Positions 29,852 through 39,861 of a DNA stretch of 64,000 nt are shown here, piece by piece. The DNA lies in contig NZ_JABFNK010000005.1 of assembly GCF_020386975.1 (NCBI RefSeq), positions 992,001-1,056,000 on the forward strand, in the 5' to 3' direction. A program made the translations under genes and the position numbers. Under the pieces are notes generated by a model that was not told the origin of the DNA, did not search any database, and worked only from the letters and a program-made list of their open reading frames with translations. This DNA comes from Thermococcus bergensis. Lineage in GTDB: Archaea; Methanobacteriota_B; Thermococci; Thermococcales; Thermococcaceae. Each line of letters starts with the position of its first letter. Position 1 is the first letter of the stretch.

Positions 29852-30580
29852 GTGAAAAGTCCAGAGCTTCTTAGGGAAACTGCAAAGGTTTTAGAAGAGA
29901 CCGAGGAAAGAATTAAAAGTTTAACTTCCCTCTCACCAAGGAAGAAGCAAAGTGCTCTAAACAAAATAAGGGAGGCAAAAGAGAATTTTAAAAAAATGGC
30001 TGATGAAGTTGTTATTGATAACGAAGAGCTTGCTAACTTTTTCTTAAAGCGAGCTGTTAAGCTAAAGAACTCTACAAACGACAAGACCATAGAGCGATTA
30101 GGGGAGAAAGAGTACATGAAGAGCGTCGAGGCGATGTTTAAATATTCCAAGGCCGCGCCGTATGATTTTGCGGGGTATATGAAATATGTAAACAGAGCTT
30201 ACAAAGCATACGTGTGGGGTATGATAAGCTTTTTTGTTGTAACCGCGTTCTTGCCGGTGGAATTTAAAATAACTTCCCTCATATTGTTGATTCCGATATT
30301 GCTTTCTCTCCTGAGTTTAAGGAAGAGGGGATATACGGGACTTATGCTGGCTTTTGCGGCAACTCCAATTCCGCTAATAACGGGCGCCCTTGCAGTGAGG
30401 GCTTATTTAGATGTGTTCATAAGCCCCAGTGGACTTCAAGAAGCCGCTCAAGGATTGGGAGTATCTCCAACTACTGCCCAAATCGTCGCTGGAGTAATGG
30501 TGCTCTTTGGAATTGCCGAGCTGTTGCTGTTGAGCTACGCTATCTACATGTTTTACAAGCACAGGCACGCATTCCTCTGA
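29852..30580 (+). CDS. Membrane protein of unknown function
   Basis: 242 residues from GTG 29852, which follows GGAGGTG by six bases (GTG 29843 is in the ribosome site). Residues 1-110 are charged and helical (coiled-coil-like, LEETEERIKSL, KIREAKENFKKM); then four membrane helices (about 122-165 in two, 175-195, 215-238). I recognise no family. Placed between the transporter operon and the convergent PII-like gene. Confidence 0.65.
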   Translation: MKSPELLRETAKVLEETEERIKSLTSLSPRKKQSALNKIREAKENFKKMADEVVIDNEELANFFLKRAVKLKNSTNDKTIERLGEKEYMKSVEAMFKYSKAAPYDFAGYMKYVNRAYKAYVWGMISFFVVTAFLPVEFKITSLILLIPILLSLLSLRKRGYTGLMLAFAATPIPLITGALAVRAYLDVFISPSGLQEAAQGLGVSPTTAQIVAGVMVLFGIAELLLLSYAIYMFYKHRHAFL

Positions 30581-30602
30581 AAAGAAAATTAAAATTTAGC
30601 TC

Positions 30603-30920
30603 TCAATAGAGAGCTTCGTTTCCTTTTTCTCCCGTCCTTACTCTTATCGCTTCATAGACAGGCAGAATGAATATCTTGCCATCCCCGGGTATGCCTCGTC
30701 TCGCATTTTGAATTATTGTACTAACGACTTTTTCAACATCCTCATCTTTAACAACTATCTCAATCTTCATCTTCGGCATGAGCTCATAAGGTGGTACTCC
30801 TCCCTGCACACCCCTGCCCTTGACGGGATAAGCAGTCATGGGCACTATCCCCATTTGCTTCAAAGCCTTTTGAACTCTATCAAAATCCTCTTCCCTAACA
30901 ACAGCTTCAATTTTTCTCAT
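30603..30920 (-). CDS. PII-type signal protein (GlnB/GlnK family)
   Basis: 105 residues from ATG 30920, six bases after GGTGG. Core features: MRKIEAVVREEDFDRVQKAL, the T-loop region AYPVKGRGVQGGVPPYELMPK, KIEIVVKDEDVEKVVSTI and the ATP-binding GIPGDGKIFILPVYEAIRVRTGE at the C-terminus. It would sense ATP/ADP and 2-oxoglutarate. No ammonium transporter gene is beside it, unlike most archaeal GlnK; the branching-enzyme gene is next in the same direction. Confidence 0.9.
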   Translation of the reverse strand: MRKIEAVVREEDFDRVQKALKQMGIVPMTAYPVKGRGVQGGVPPYELMPKMKIEIVVKDEDVEKVVSTIIQNARRGIPGDGKIFILPVYEAIRVRTGEKGNEALY

Positions 30921-30965
30921 AAGTTCCACCAAATATAATTAGGAAAGAAAAGAAGATAAACTTTT

Positions 30966-32927
30966 CTAACCAAGGTATTTCAAAGCCCTTTCAAGTCTCT
31001 TCTTTGGAATTCTGGTTTCTTTTGCCAGTTTCACTAAATCGGCATTTTTAAGGTCTTCAATGTTTTTAATTCCAGCTTTCTTTAGCTTTTCAACGGTCTT
31101 TGGGCCTATACCCTTTATAGCCAGAAGCTTTTTCTCGAATTCTTTTTCTTCCTTTGTTATCTCTTCAAGCTCAAGCTGACGTTTGGCTTTACTGCTCTCC
31201 CACCTTTCCTCCAAGTTCTGAGCACTTGCAACGCTTATGCTTTCCCCTTTCTCCTCTTCCTCTACGGGAATTTCTGGCGGCTCAATGTGATCGGGAACAC
31301 TTGGAGGCTCCTCACTCACGTAAACCTCGATGTTTATTGGGTGGAATGGATTGTCAATCTCCTCCACCTCTTCTAAGAATTCCCTTTCTTTGAATTCACT
31401 GCCTTTGAAGTACTCTTCTAGAGCGTTTGCCAAGCGGTGGAAGTAGTTTGTGTGCTCCAAAAGACGTTTTTTCCCATATTCCTTTGCTTGACCCGTGGTT
31501 ATGAGGAATGGCCAATCACTGCTCTCAATAAGCAAAAGCTCCCTTCCAAGCTGTTCTAGAACTCTATCGCCAAACTCGTCCTCATGGAGATATTTACTTG
31601 CAAGGGCAACCATCCTTCTCTCTGCAAGATGTATATGCTCCCACATCCACTCCACTTCTGGATTCCACCATGTGTAATGAGTCCCGTACATTCCCCACGA
31701 ACCCTCTGGAAGCTCTATCTCATACCTCTCCCCCTGATAGTTCTCAAGGAACCTTGATATCGTTGTGCTCTCTATGCCCTCCTTTTCCATAAGCTCCAGT
31801 ACCCTCCCAAGCCATTTAACACCCTCAAACCACCAGTGACCAAAGAGTTCCGTATCGTAAGGCGCAACAACTATGCCTTTTTCTCCGTATTCTCTCTCAT
31901 ATTCTTCCAGGAGAGACTTAACTAAGCTTACAAAGTGTCTTGCATGTTCTTCAACCCTTTCTAAAGCCTTTTCTGGAACGTAGGGTTCTTTCCCCCCAAG
32001 GTCGACTTCTTTGGATGTAACCCTCCAGTACTGTCCTCCACTCTTTTCTGCTTTTTTGTGGAACTCCCTATACCAGAAATCCCCTGGATACCCTATATCC
32101 GCACTCCAAACTTGGAGCCCAGTTTCCCTGTTCCTCGCGAACACAGCTATGTTCGTTCCCTTTATGAAGTAAGGTCTCAGCGTGGACTTCTTGGTCTTTG
32201 CAGGGAGGATTTTCCCATAACCAAAGCTTGCTGGACCTTCATCTATCAGGTGGCTTTCAACAAAGAAAAACTCCAATCCGTACTTTTCTAAGAACTTTTC
32301 AATACCTTTTCTCCACAACACTTCTCCGCTGCTTGGGCTTTGCCAAAGCCCCTCTGGCCTGTAAGCACACTCTGGAAGCCATATACCCTTTGGCTTCCTT
32401 CCAAAATATTTTTCGTAGGTGAAAATTCCATTGACAATCTGTCCTTCAATTGCTTCATCCCTCTCTAAAAGGGGTAGATAGCCGTGGGTCGCTCCAGATG
32501 TTATTATCTCTATGTACCCTTCGTCTTGGAGCTGTTTGAGAACCCCAAGTATATCTCCGTTTATGCTCTTCCAGTACTCATAGACTCTAGTGAAGTAATC
32601 AAGCATGTAAGAAATTGCACGTTTAAGCTTTTCATCCTCGTATTTTTCCAAGTCCTCACGCATGGCTTTGAGTTTTCTCTCCATGTATTCCTCAAATCCC
32701 CTCTTTATGTATTCATCTGCAAGCTGTTCGGCTAATATCGGTGTGACACCTATTACCAGATGAAACTTTACCCCTTTTTTCTTGAGCCTCTCAAACTCCA
32801 TCAAAAGAGGTATGTAAGTCTCAGAGATAGCCTCAAAGATCCACTCCTCGCCAAAAGGCCATTTGCCATGTTTCCTTACATAGGGAATATGGGTGTGTAG
32901 CACAAACGTAAAATATCCTCTGACCAT
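30966..32927 (-). CDS. GH57 1,4-alpha-glucan branching enzyme with C-terminal helix-hairpin-helix
   Basis: 653 residues. GH57 signatures: FTFVLHTHIPYVRKHG (motif 1), GATHGYLPLL, GIWLPECAYRPEG (nucleophile Glu near 184), APYDTELFGHWWFEG (acid Asp near 353) and the TGQAKEYGKKR loop near 475. Same architecture as the characterised T. kodakarensis enzyme, including the two helix-hairpin-helix motifs at the end (IKGIGPKTVEKLKKAGIKNI). Makes alpha-1,6 branches in glycogen. Divergent from the RqcH gene across 180 bp. Confidence 0.93.
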   Translation of the reverse strand: MVRGYFTFVLHTHIPYVRKHGKWPFGEEWIFEAISETYIPLLMEFERLKKKGVKFHLVIGVTPILAEQLADEYIKRGFEEYMERKLKAMREDLEKYEDEKLKRAISYMLDYFTRVYEYWKSINGDILGVLKQLQDEGYIEIITSGATHGYLPLLERDEAIEGQIVNGIFTYEKYFGRKPKGIWLPECAYRPEGLWQSPSSGEVLWRKGIEKFLEKYGLEFFFVESHLIDEGPASFGYGKILPAKTKKSTLRPYFIKGTNIAVFARNRETGLQVWSADIGYPGDFWYREFHKKAEKSGGQYWRVTSKEVDLGGKEPYVPEKALERVEEHARHFVSLVKSLLEEYEREYGEKGIVVAPYDTELFGHWWFEGVKWLGRVLELMEKEGIESTTISRFLENYQGERYEIELPEGSWGMYGTHYTWWNPEVEWMWEHIHLAERRMVALASKYLHEDEFGDRVLEQLGRELLLIESSDWPFLITTGQAKEYGKKRLLEHTNYFHRLANALEEYFKGSEFKEREFLEEVEEIDNPFHPINIEVYVSEEPPSVPDHIEPPEIPVEEEEKGESISVASAQNLEERWESSKAKRQLELEEITKEEKEFEKKLLAIKGIGPKTVEKLKKAGIKNIEDLKNADLVKLAKETRIPKKRLERALKYLG

Positions 32928-33116
32928 AAAATACCACCTCTATGCTGCAATTCTGTAGAACTTTATTAACTTTTGAGTATTTAACGATTTCGGAATGGAA
33001 ATTCCTTTTATGGTTTAAAAATGGTTCATAACGATGAAATACTTGAGAATGTAGAGAATGTACAAGCACCGCTATAATTTAAAAGCATTTGGAACAACTT
33101 TCCCTAGGTGGGAAGA

Positions 33117-35069
33117 GTGAAGCAGGAAATGAGCAGTGTCGACATCAAATACATAGTAGAGGAGCTGAAGTCCTTGGAAGGGGCGAGGGTTGACAAAATA
33201 TACCATGATGGAGATCAAATTAGAATAAAACTCCACGTAGCGGGAGAAGGGAGAAAAGATCTTATTATTGAGGCGGGGAGAAGGATTCATCTAACAACCT
33301 ATATAAAAGAAGCCCCCCAACAGCCCTCTTCGTTCACAATGCTTCTCAGAAAATACCTGAGCGGCTCAAGGCTCGAAAAGATAGAACAGCACGATTTCGA
33401 CAGAATAGTAAAGCTCAAGATAGGGGAATACACACTAATAGCCGAGCTCTTTAAAAGAGGTAATATCATCCTCGTTGATAAAGACAACGTTATAGTCTCC
33501 GCCCTAAGGTACGAAGAGTTTAAGGACAGGGTGATAAAGCCAAAACACGAGTACAAGCTTCCCCCCGCGAGAGAAAATCCCATTGATATTTCCTGGGAGA
33601 AGTTTAAGGAACTCATATCATCTCAAGAAGTTGAGATAGTCAGGGCTCTGGCGAGAAACCTCAATATGGGAGGGCTATACGCGGAGGAGATTCTTTTAAG
33701 GGCTGGGGTGAAAAAAACTAAAAAAGCCAGTGAACTGAGTGAAGACGAGCTCAGGGTGGTCTTTGACAAAATGAAAGAAGTTTTTAACTCCCCGAAGAAG
33801 CCAAACATAGTATATAAAGACTCTGCACCCATAGATGTCCTTCCAATCGAGCTCAAGTGGTATGAAGGCTATGAGAAAAAATTCTTCGAGACTTTCAGCG
33901 AGGCTTTAGATGAGTATTTTGGAAAAATCCTCATTGAGAGTGCAAAAATTGAGAGAACCAAAAAGCTTCAGGACAAGAAAAGAGGGTTAGAGGTTACTCT
34001 TAGAAAGCAAGGGGAAATGATAAAAGGTTTTGAAAGGCAAATGCAGGAAAATCAGGAGATCGGCGACTTAATCTACGCAAACTTCACCTTTGTGGAAAAC
34101 CTCCTCAAGGAGCTTTCAAAGGCAGTTGAAAAGCTTGGGTGGGAGGAATTCAAGAAAAGAATAGAAGAAGGTAGAAAATCGGGCAATAAAGTAGCTCAGA
34201 TGATAAAAGGCGTAGATCCAAAAGAGAAGGCCGTAACGGTCGAACTCGAAGGTAAAAAGGTAAAGCTCTACCTCAACAAGAGCATAGGAGAAAACGCCGA
34301 GATATACTATGAAAAGGCCAAAAAAGCCAAGCATAAACTTGAAGGGGCCAGAAAAGCTCATGAAGACACCCTGAGGAAAATAGAGGAGATAGAGAAGCTC
34401 ATAGAAGAGGAAGAGAAGAAAGAGCTTAATGTGAAAAAGCTTGAAAAACGTAAGAAAAAGTGGTTTGAAAAGTTCAGGTGGTTCATAAGCAGTGAGGGCT
34501 TTTTGGTGATAGGAGGAAAAGATGCCACAACGAACGAAATAGTCGTAAAGAAGCATATGAGTGAGAACGACCTCTACTGCCATGCTGACATCTACGGGGC
34601 CCCACACGTGGTAATAAAAGATGGCAAGAAGGCCGGTGAGAAAACGATATTTGAAGCCTGTCAGTTCGCAGTTTCCATGTCAAGGGCATGGAAAGATGGA
34701 ATATACTCCGGAGACGCTTACTGGGCAGATCCGAGCCAAGTGACAAAAAAAGCTCCAAGTGGAGAATACCTGGGCAAAGGAGCCTTCATGGTTTATGGAA
34801 AGAGAAACTGGATGCATGGACTGCCCGTAAAGCTCGCCATTGGAATAGTGGGGTATGAAGGAGAGAAGCTCCCAATGTGTGGGCCTGTTGATGCCGTTAG
34901 GGCTCATACAGATAAGTACATCATTATCCGCCCGGGAAGAACAAAAAAGAGCGAACTTGCCAAAAAAATAGCTAAAATTTTCGAGAAGTGGGGATATAAA
35001 GTGGATCTTGACGACTTAATGCAAATCCTACCGCCCGGAAACGGTGAGATTGTGGAGGTGGTCGAATGA
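33117..35069 (+). CDS. rqcH: Ribosome quality control protein RqcH (NFACT family, Rqc2 homologue)
   Basis: About 650 residues. GTG 33117 follows AGGTGGG closely and gives VKQEMSSVDIKYIVEEL; GTG 33108 overlaps the ribosome site and ATG 33129 lacks one. Order: NFACT-N (1-180, SFTMLLRKYLSGSRL), HhH segment (about 180-280), long coiled coil (about 290-440), NFACT-R (WFISSEGFLVIGGKDATTNEI, DLYCHADIYGAPHVVIKDG). Binds obstructed 50S-peptidyl-tRNA and, in bacteria and archaea, adds Ala tails. TATA TTTAAAAG near 33077. Confidence 0.92.
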   Translation: MKQEMSSVDIKYIVEELKSLEGARVDKIYHDGDQIRIKLHVAGEGRKDLIIEAGRRIHLTTYIKEAPQQPSSFTMLLRKYLSGSRLEKIEQHDFDRIVKLKIGEYTLIAELFKRGNIILVDKDNVIVSALRYEEFKDRVIKPKHEYKLPPARENPIDISWEKFKELISSQEVEIVRALARNLNMGGLYAEEILLRAGVKKTKKASELSEDELRVVFDKMKEVFNSPKKPNIVYKDSAPIDVLPIELKWYEGYEKKFFETFSEALDEYFGKILIESAKIERTKKLQDKKRGLEVTLRKQGEMIKGFERQMQENQEIGDLIYANFTFVENLLKELSKAVEKLGWEEFKKRIEEGRKSGNKVAQMIKGVDPKEKAVTVELEGKKVKLYLNKSIGENAEIYYEKAKKAKHKLEGARKAHEDTLRKIEEIEKLIEEEEKKELNVKKLEKRKKKWFEKFRWFISSEGFLVIGGKDATTNEIVVKKHMSENDLYCHADIYGAPHVVIKDGKKAGEKTIFEACQFAVSMSRAWKDGIYSGDAYWADPSQVTKKAPSGEYLGKGAFMVYGKRNWMHGLPVKLAIGIVGYEGEKLPMCGPVDAVRAHTDKYIIIRPGRTKKSELAKKIAKIFEKWGYKVDLDDLMQILPPGNGEIVEVVE

Positions 35070-35506
35070 TAAACCTCTATGCAATAGCCCAGAGAGAACT
35101 TGCAAAGGATTTGCTCTTCGAGGTTGACGATGAAGTAGTGACGTTCTCTGTAAAGGGGGTTATGATAGCAAAGACGAACTCAAAGGGATATAATTTTTCT
35201 TTTGTTGAGATTACAGACAATGAGTTTGTGCTGGCAGTTCAGATGAGAGGGTATGTGATTTATCTCGGCTTAGAGAGCGACGAAATACTTGACGAGGATG
35301 CTTATCCAGAGCTTGTGAGGGCGTTGATAAACCACCTCTTGCCTGCCCTTCATACCCTTGTCAAAGAGGCCGAGAAGAGCTATAATGGAAAAGCAGATCT
35401 GCTTTTAGACGACAATATGAGCCCTGAAATGAAGGAATTCTTTTATGAGCTGCTCTTAAAACACAAAAAGGGATTGCCAACGCACGAGCAGGTCGACGTT
35501 GCGTAG
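35066..35506 (+). CDS. Unknown protein translationally coupled to RqcH
   Basis: 146 residues, start codon overlapping the rqcH stop (ATGA). N-terminal half is beta-rich (LLFEVDDEVVTFSVKGVMIAKTNS, FSFVEITDNEFVLAVQMRGYVIYL), C-terminal half helical and acidic (ELVRALINHLLPALHTLVKEAEKSY). No motif I recognise. The overlap suggests a shared or stoichiometric role with RqcH. Confidence 0.75.
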   Translation: MINLYAIAQRELAKDLLFEVDDEVVTFSVKGVMIAKTNSKGYNFSFVEITDNEFVLAVQMRGYVIYLGLESDEILDEDAYPELVRALINHLLPALHTLVKEAEKSYNGKADLLLDDNMSPEMKEFFYELLLKHKKGLPTHEQVDVA

Positions 35507-35541
35507 CAAAGGTTTTAAAGAATTCATCATAGGGACGAACC

Positions 35542-36624
35542 ATGAGAAAAACCAAATACTACTCATATGTGGTTGGAGAACTCCCAAAGGGATGCCAGCT
35601 GTGCGTTCAGGGGGCGAAGCTGGTACTCTTTACGACTGGGGTTTGCCCCAGAGATTGTTTCTACTGCCCCCTCAGCCCTTGGAGAAGAGGAGATGTCAGC
35701 TATGCAAACGAGAGACCAATAAAAAGCATAGATGATATAATAGAAGAGGCCAAAATCCAGGAGGCTTTGGGTGCGGGAGTTACTGGAGGAGATCCCCTTT
35801 CAAGGATAGATAGGACTGTGGAATATATAAAAGTCCTAAAAGAGAACTTTGGAGAGAAGTTTCACATCCACCTTTACACTACCGGAGCATTAGCCACAAG
35901 AGAGAACCTTGAAAAGCTTTACTCAGCAGGTTTGGATGAAATACGCTTCCATCCGGATATTTTTAATCCCAACTCAAAGCTTCTCCAGAAAGAGCTTGAG
36001 AACATAAAGAATGCTTTTGATTTTGATTGGGATGTTGGCGGAGAAGTTCCGAGCGTTCCTGGGCAGGAAGAGAGGATTAAGTGGTTTGCTGAGTTTTTAG
36101 ATGCCCGTGGAGCAAAGTTCCTCAATATAAATGAGCTTGAGTTCAGTGAGACCAATCTGGATGCACTCCTCTCAAGAGGACTTAGAACCGTTAGCAACGA
36201 AAGTTCAGCGATAGCGGGAAGCCTCGAACTGGGGCTGAAACTACTTAAATGGGGAGAAGAAAACACCTCCCTGAACTACCACCTATGCACAGCCAAGCTT
36301 AAGGACGCTGTTCAGCTGAGAAACAGGCTCAAGAGGATGGCAAAGAATGTCGCCAAGTCTTATATGGAAATCACGGAAGAGGGAACCTTAAGGTTCGGGA
36401 TTGCGGTGTATGATGACTTAATGGAGCTCTATACCTTGCTTGTAGAGGAAGCGGGAGTTCCGGAAGAGTGGCTCTACATAAATACAAAGAAAAGAAGGAT
36501 TGAAATGCCCATAGAGGTCGCGGAAGAGCTCGCCGATGCAATAGAAGGGGATGTAAAGTTCTACATAGTCGAGGAGTATCCGACGTGGGATAGGATAGAG
36601 GTCGAGAGGATTCCGCTGCCGTGA
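35542..36624 (+). CDS. Radical SAM protein
   Basis: 360 residues. [4Fe-4S] motif CPRDCFYCPLSPW at residues about 35-47 (C-x3-C-x2-C), preceded by an extra pair CQLC. TIM-barrel features TGGDPL near 82, FHIHLYTTG near 116 and DEIRFHPD near 137. A C-terminal domain (about 270-360) is separate. Predicted SAM-radical enzyme of unknown substrate. A TATA-like GGTTTTAAAG lies just upstream, so it may have its own promoter. Confidence 0.82.
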   Translation: MRKTKYYSYVVGELPKGCQLCVQGAKLVLFTTGVCPRDCFYCPLSPWRRGDVSYANERPIKSIDDIIEEAKIQEALGAGVTGGDPLSRIDRTVEYIKVLKENFGEKFHIHLYTTGALATRENLEKLYSAGLDEIRFHPDIFNPNSKLLQKELENIKNAFDFDWDVGGEVPSVPGQEERIKWFAEFLDARGAKFLNINELEFSETNLDALLSRGLRTVSNESSAIAGSLELGLKLLKWGEENTSLNYHLCTAKLKDAVQLRNRLKRMAKNVAKSYMEITEEGTLRFGIAVYDDLMELYTLLVEEAGVPEEWLYINTKKRRIEMPIEVAEELADAIEGDVKFYIVEEYPTWDRIEVERIPLP

Positions 36625-36679
36625 TATCTCATCTGTTAAAAAGGTGCTAAAATTAGAAATCAGAAAAAAGGAGAAACGC

Positions 36680-39600
36680 TCAGCTCTCGACTTTCTCAAT
36701 TCCTATCTTTGCCTCAACTTCCGGCCACTCGACAACGTATCCCTTTGCTTCCTCGAACCTAACCTCAACTGCCCTTGTTTCTCCCTTTATGTAGTCAAGC
36801 ATATTCTGCAAGAGCTCTTTGTTTTCTTCAGTTGTTTCAATATACACCATTATCCTATCGTTGACGTCTAAATCGAGGTGCTTTCTCATTTCCTGTATCC
36901 TTCTTACGAATTCCCTCGCAAGTCCTTCCATCATGAGCTCCCTTGTGAGTGTCTTATCAACAAAGACCTTGCCGTGATCGAATTCTTCTCCAACGAGGAA
37001 GTCCGGGAGTTCTTCCTCAACTACAATGTGCTCTCTTTCGATTGTAAACTCCTTACCCTCTATCTCCACTTTCAGCTTTCCTTGCATGAGCTTCTCATAG
37101 AGCTCCCTGTCGTTTTGCTCGTCGATCCATTTTGCAATCAGCTTCGCATCTCCCTTGAAGTGAGGCCCAAGTTTAGCGAAGTTGGGCTTTACTCTTATTT
37201 CCCTCTCAACCTTGGCAACCTTGACTTCCTTAGCGTTGAGCTGGTCTTTGAGGAGGTAGTTAAGCCTTTCAACGGCTTTCTTTGTTGTTTCGTCCTCGGT
37301 CTCTATGAGTATCTGCCTCACAGGATAGCGGAGTTTTATCTTTGCCTTCTGTCTCGCCGCAGAGCCAGCTTCCACTATTTTTCTGACTATCTCCATTTCC
37401 TTTTCAAGCTCTTCATCTACCCATCTCTCGTCTTTCTTGGGCCAGTCTTCGAGGTGGACGCTCTCCTTTCCACTGAACGGTCTTATGAGGTTCTGGTAAA
37501 TTTCCTCGGTGATGTAAGGTGTAAATGGTGCCATTAATCTAAGCAGAACGTCGAACACCTTCCACAATGTCCAATAAGCGGCAAGCTTATCTGGGTCGTC
37601 TTTCTCAATCCAGAGCCTCTTCCTTATGAGCCTCACGTACCACCTGCTCAGGTCTTCTGTTACAAAGTACTCTATTGCCCTCGTTGCCCTTGTAAGGTAG
37701 AATGTCTCTATTCCATCTTCAACAGCGCTTATGAGGGTGTTTACTCTCGAAAGTATCCACCGGTCCTCCTCTCTAAACGGAAGCTCCTCTGGGTTGACTT
37801 TTGTGGGGTCGAAGTTGTCCAGGCTCATGTAGGTCGAAGCCAGGATATAAACGTTCCAGAGGATGTTGAGCATTCTCTTAACCTGCGCAAGCCCCTTCCA
37901 GCTGAACCTCAGGTTTTCCCATGGAGTTGTTGCCCAGAGCATGTAGAATCTGAATGGGTCTCTTCCTTCCTTCTGGACAACTTCCTCCGGCCTTATTATG
38001 TTACCAAGGCTCTTGCTCATTTTATCTCCCTTTTCGTCCAGAACGTAGCCGTGCATTGCAACCTTCTTGTACGGAACGGTGTCAAATGCAACAACGCTTG
38101 CCGCCTGCTGGGAGTAGAACCACTTTGTAACCTGGTCTTCTCCCTCAACTATGAAATCCGCTGGCCAAAGCCTCTCGAAGAGGTCTTTCCTTCTCGGATA
38201 GTCAAGAGAAGCCCAGCTCGCTATTCCACTGTCGAACCAAACATCGAGGACGTCTTTGACCCTCTTCATGTCTCCTCCACACTTGGGGCACTTGAGGGTC
38301 ACTGTGTCAACCCATGGCTTGTGGAGGTCTACTTCGTGAAAGTCCTTCTCTATTGGCTCCTTGCTCATCTCTTTGAGCTCATCAAAAGACCCTACTACGT
38401 GGATGTTACCGCATTCTTCACATACCCAGATTGGGAGGGGTATTCCCCAGTACCTTTGCCTTGAGATGCACCAGTCTCCGCTGTTCATGACTCCGTTGTC
38501 GTACCTTATCTTTACCCAATCTGGATACCAGGTGACGTTCTTGTCGTTTTCTTCTATTATTTTGTCTTTAACCTTGCTAATCTTTAGGAACCACTGATCT
38601 GTAGCCCTAAATATCAGCGGAGTCTTACAGCGCCAGCAGTGTGGATACTTGTGCTCTATTGTGCCAGCCTTCACAAGGAGACCCTTTTCTTTGAGATACT
38701 CTATTATCTCCGGATCAGCATCTTTAACGAACTTGCCTTCCCACTTTCCTTCGACGTACCTTCCTTCATCGTCGAGAGGTGAGTAGATTGGCAAACCGTA
38801 CTGCTTTCCTACCTCAAAGTCTTCTTCACCGTGTCCTGGAGCGGTGTGGACTAAGCCAGTACCGTCTTCGAGAGTTACATGCTCTCCCAATATTACGCGG
38901 TGAGCCCATTCGTATTTTTCTCTAAACTCCTTCTGTCTCGGGTACTCCTCCAGAAACGGATGCACATACCTTAAGCCCTCAAGTTCTTCGCCCTTGAATT
39001 CTTCCACGATTTCTCCCTTGACACCGGCTTCATGGAGAACTCTTTCAACTAATGCCTTCGCTACTATCCAGTACTCTTCCTTTCCATCGAAGGATACCCT
39101 CACTTTTGCATATTCATATTCGGGGTGAACTGTAACGGCCAAGTTAGCCGGTAAAGTCCACGGCGTTGTTGTCCAGATAAGGAGGTACTCATTTTCTTTT
39201 CCTTCTATCGGGAACTTCACGTATATGCTTGGGTCTTCCCTTATTTTGTATTCTCCCCTGACTTCGTGTTCAGCCAAAGCAGTCTCACATCTGGGACACC
39301 AGTGGAGAACCCTCTGATCCTTCTCTAAAAGTCCCTTCTCCCATGCTCTCTTTAAAGTAAACCAAGCTGATTCTATGTACTCATTCTTGATCGTCATGTA
39401 GGGGTTATCCCAGTCCATCCAAACTCCAAGCATCTTAAACTGCTCTGTCATGATTTTGAGGTTCGTTAAAGCGAACTCCTTACACTTCTTTATGAAGTTT
39501 TCAACGCCAACCTTCTCTTCTATGTCCTTCTTGTATTTCAACCCAAGGGCCTGCTCAACTTTAACCTCTATTGGCAAGCCATGCATGTCAAAGCCTGGTT

Positions 39601-39847
39601 GCCTTCTAACGTTGTAGCCCTGCATGGTTCTGAATCTTATCACCATATCCTTGATTATTTTGTTCCATGCAGTACCCAGGTGTATAGCGCCACTCACATA
39701 TGGTGGTCCATCAAGAAAATAGTAGTCCGGTCCGTTTTCTCTTGCTTTTTTCACCTTGTTGTAGACGTCATTTTCTTTCCAGAATGCTTCTATTTTTTCC
39801 TCTAAGACTTGTGGATTATACTCCCTCATCTCTGGCTCCTTTATCAT
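36680..39847 (-). CDS. ileS: Isoleucyl-tRNA synthetase
   Basis: 1055 residues, start ATG 39847 eight bases after AGGAGG. Class I synthetase: HIGH as SGAIHLGTAWNKIIKD near 52, editing domain with WTTTPWTLPANLAV near 225 and GTGLVHTAPGHGEED near 320, KMSKSLGN near 605, anticodon-binding and a C-terminal extension. The pattern GDWCISRQRYWGIPLPIW is typical of IleRS. Promoter and long leader lie at 39848-39993. Confidence 0.97.
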   Translation of the reverse strand: MIKEPEMREYNPQVLEEKIEAFWKENDVYNKVKKARENGPDYYFLDGPPYVSGAIHLGTAWNKIIKDMVIRFRTMQGYNVRRQPGFDMHGLPIEVKVEQALGLKYKKDIEEKVGVENFIKKCKEFALTNLKIMTEQFKMLGVWMDWDNPYMTIKNEYIESAWFTLKRAWEKGLLEKDQRVLHWCPRCETALAEHEVRGEYKIREDPSIYVKFPIEGKENEYLLIWTTTPWTLPANLAVTVHPEYEYAKVRVSFDGKEEYWIVAKALVERVLHEAGVKGEIVEEFKGEELEGLRYVHPFLEEYPRQKEFREKYEWAHRVILGEHVTLEDGTGLVHTAPGHGEEDFEVGKQYGLPIYSPLDDEGRYVEGKWEGKFVKDADPEIIEYLKEKGLLVKAGTIEHKYPHCWRCKTPLIFRATDQWFLKISKVKDKIIEENDKNVTWYPDWVKIRYDNGVMNSGDWCISRQRYWGIPLPIWVCEECGNIHVVGSFDELKEMSKEPIEKDFHEVDLHKPWVDTVTLKCPKCGGDMKRVKDVLDVWFDSGIASWASLDYPRRKDLFERLWPADFIVEGEDQVTKWFYSQQAASVVAFDTVPYKKVAMHGYVLDEKGDKMSKSLGNIIRPEEVVQKEGRDPFRFYMLWATTPWENLRFSWKGLAQVKRMLNILWNVYILASTYMSLDNFDPTKVNPEELPFREEDRWILSRVNTLISAVEDGIETFYLTRATRAIEYFVTEDLSRWYVRLIRKRLWIEKDDPDKLAAYWTLWKVFDVLLRLMAPFTPYITEEIYQNLIRPFSGKESVHLEDWPKKDERWVDEELEKEMEIVRKIVEAGSAARQKAKIKLRYPVRQILIETEDETTKKAVERLNYLLKDQLNAKEVKVAKVEREIRVKPNFAKLGPHFKGDAKLIAKWIDEQNDRELYEKLMQGKLKVEIEGKEFTIEREHIVVEEELPDFLVGEEFDHGKVFVDKTLTRELMMEGLAREFVRRIQEMRKHLDLDVNDRIMVYIETTEENKELLQNMLDYIKGETRAVEVRFEEAKGYVVEWPEVEAKIGIEKVES

Positions 39848-39861
39848 ACCAAAAACCTCCT

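Noticed and set aside
30599-30616. Hairpin AGCTCTC/GAGAGCT as terminator
   Set aside because: It lacks a T run on either strand and falls in the end of the PII gene; archaeal terminators are mostly T tracts.
36878-37537. 219-codon plus-strand frame
   Set aside because: Antisense to ileS, produced by its codon bias.
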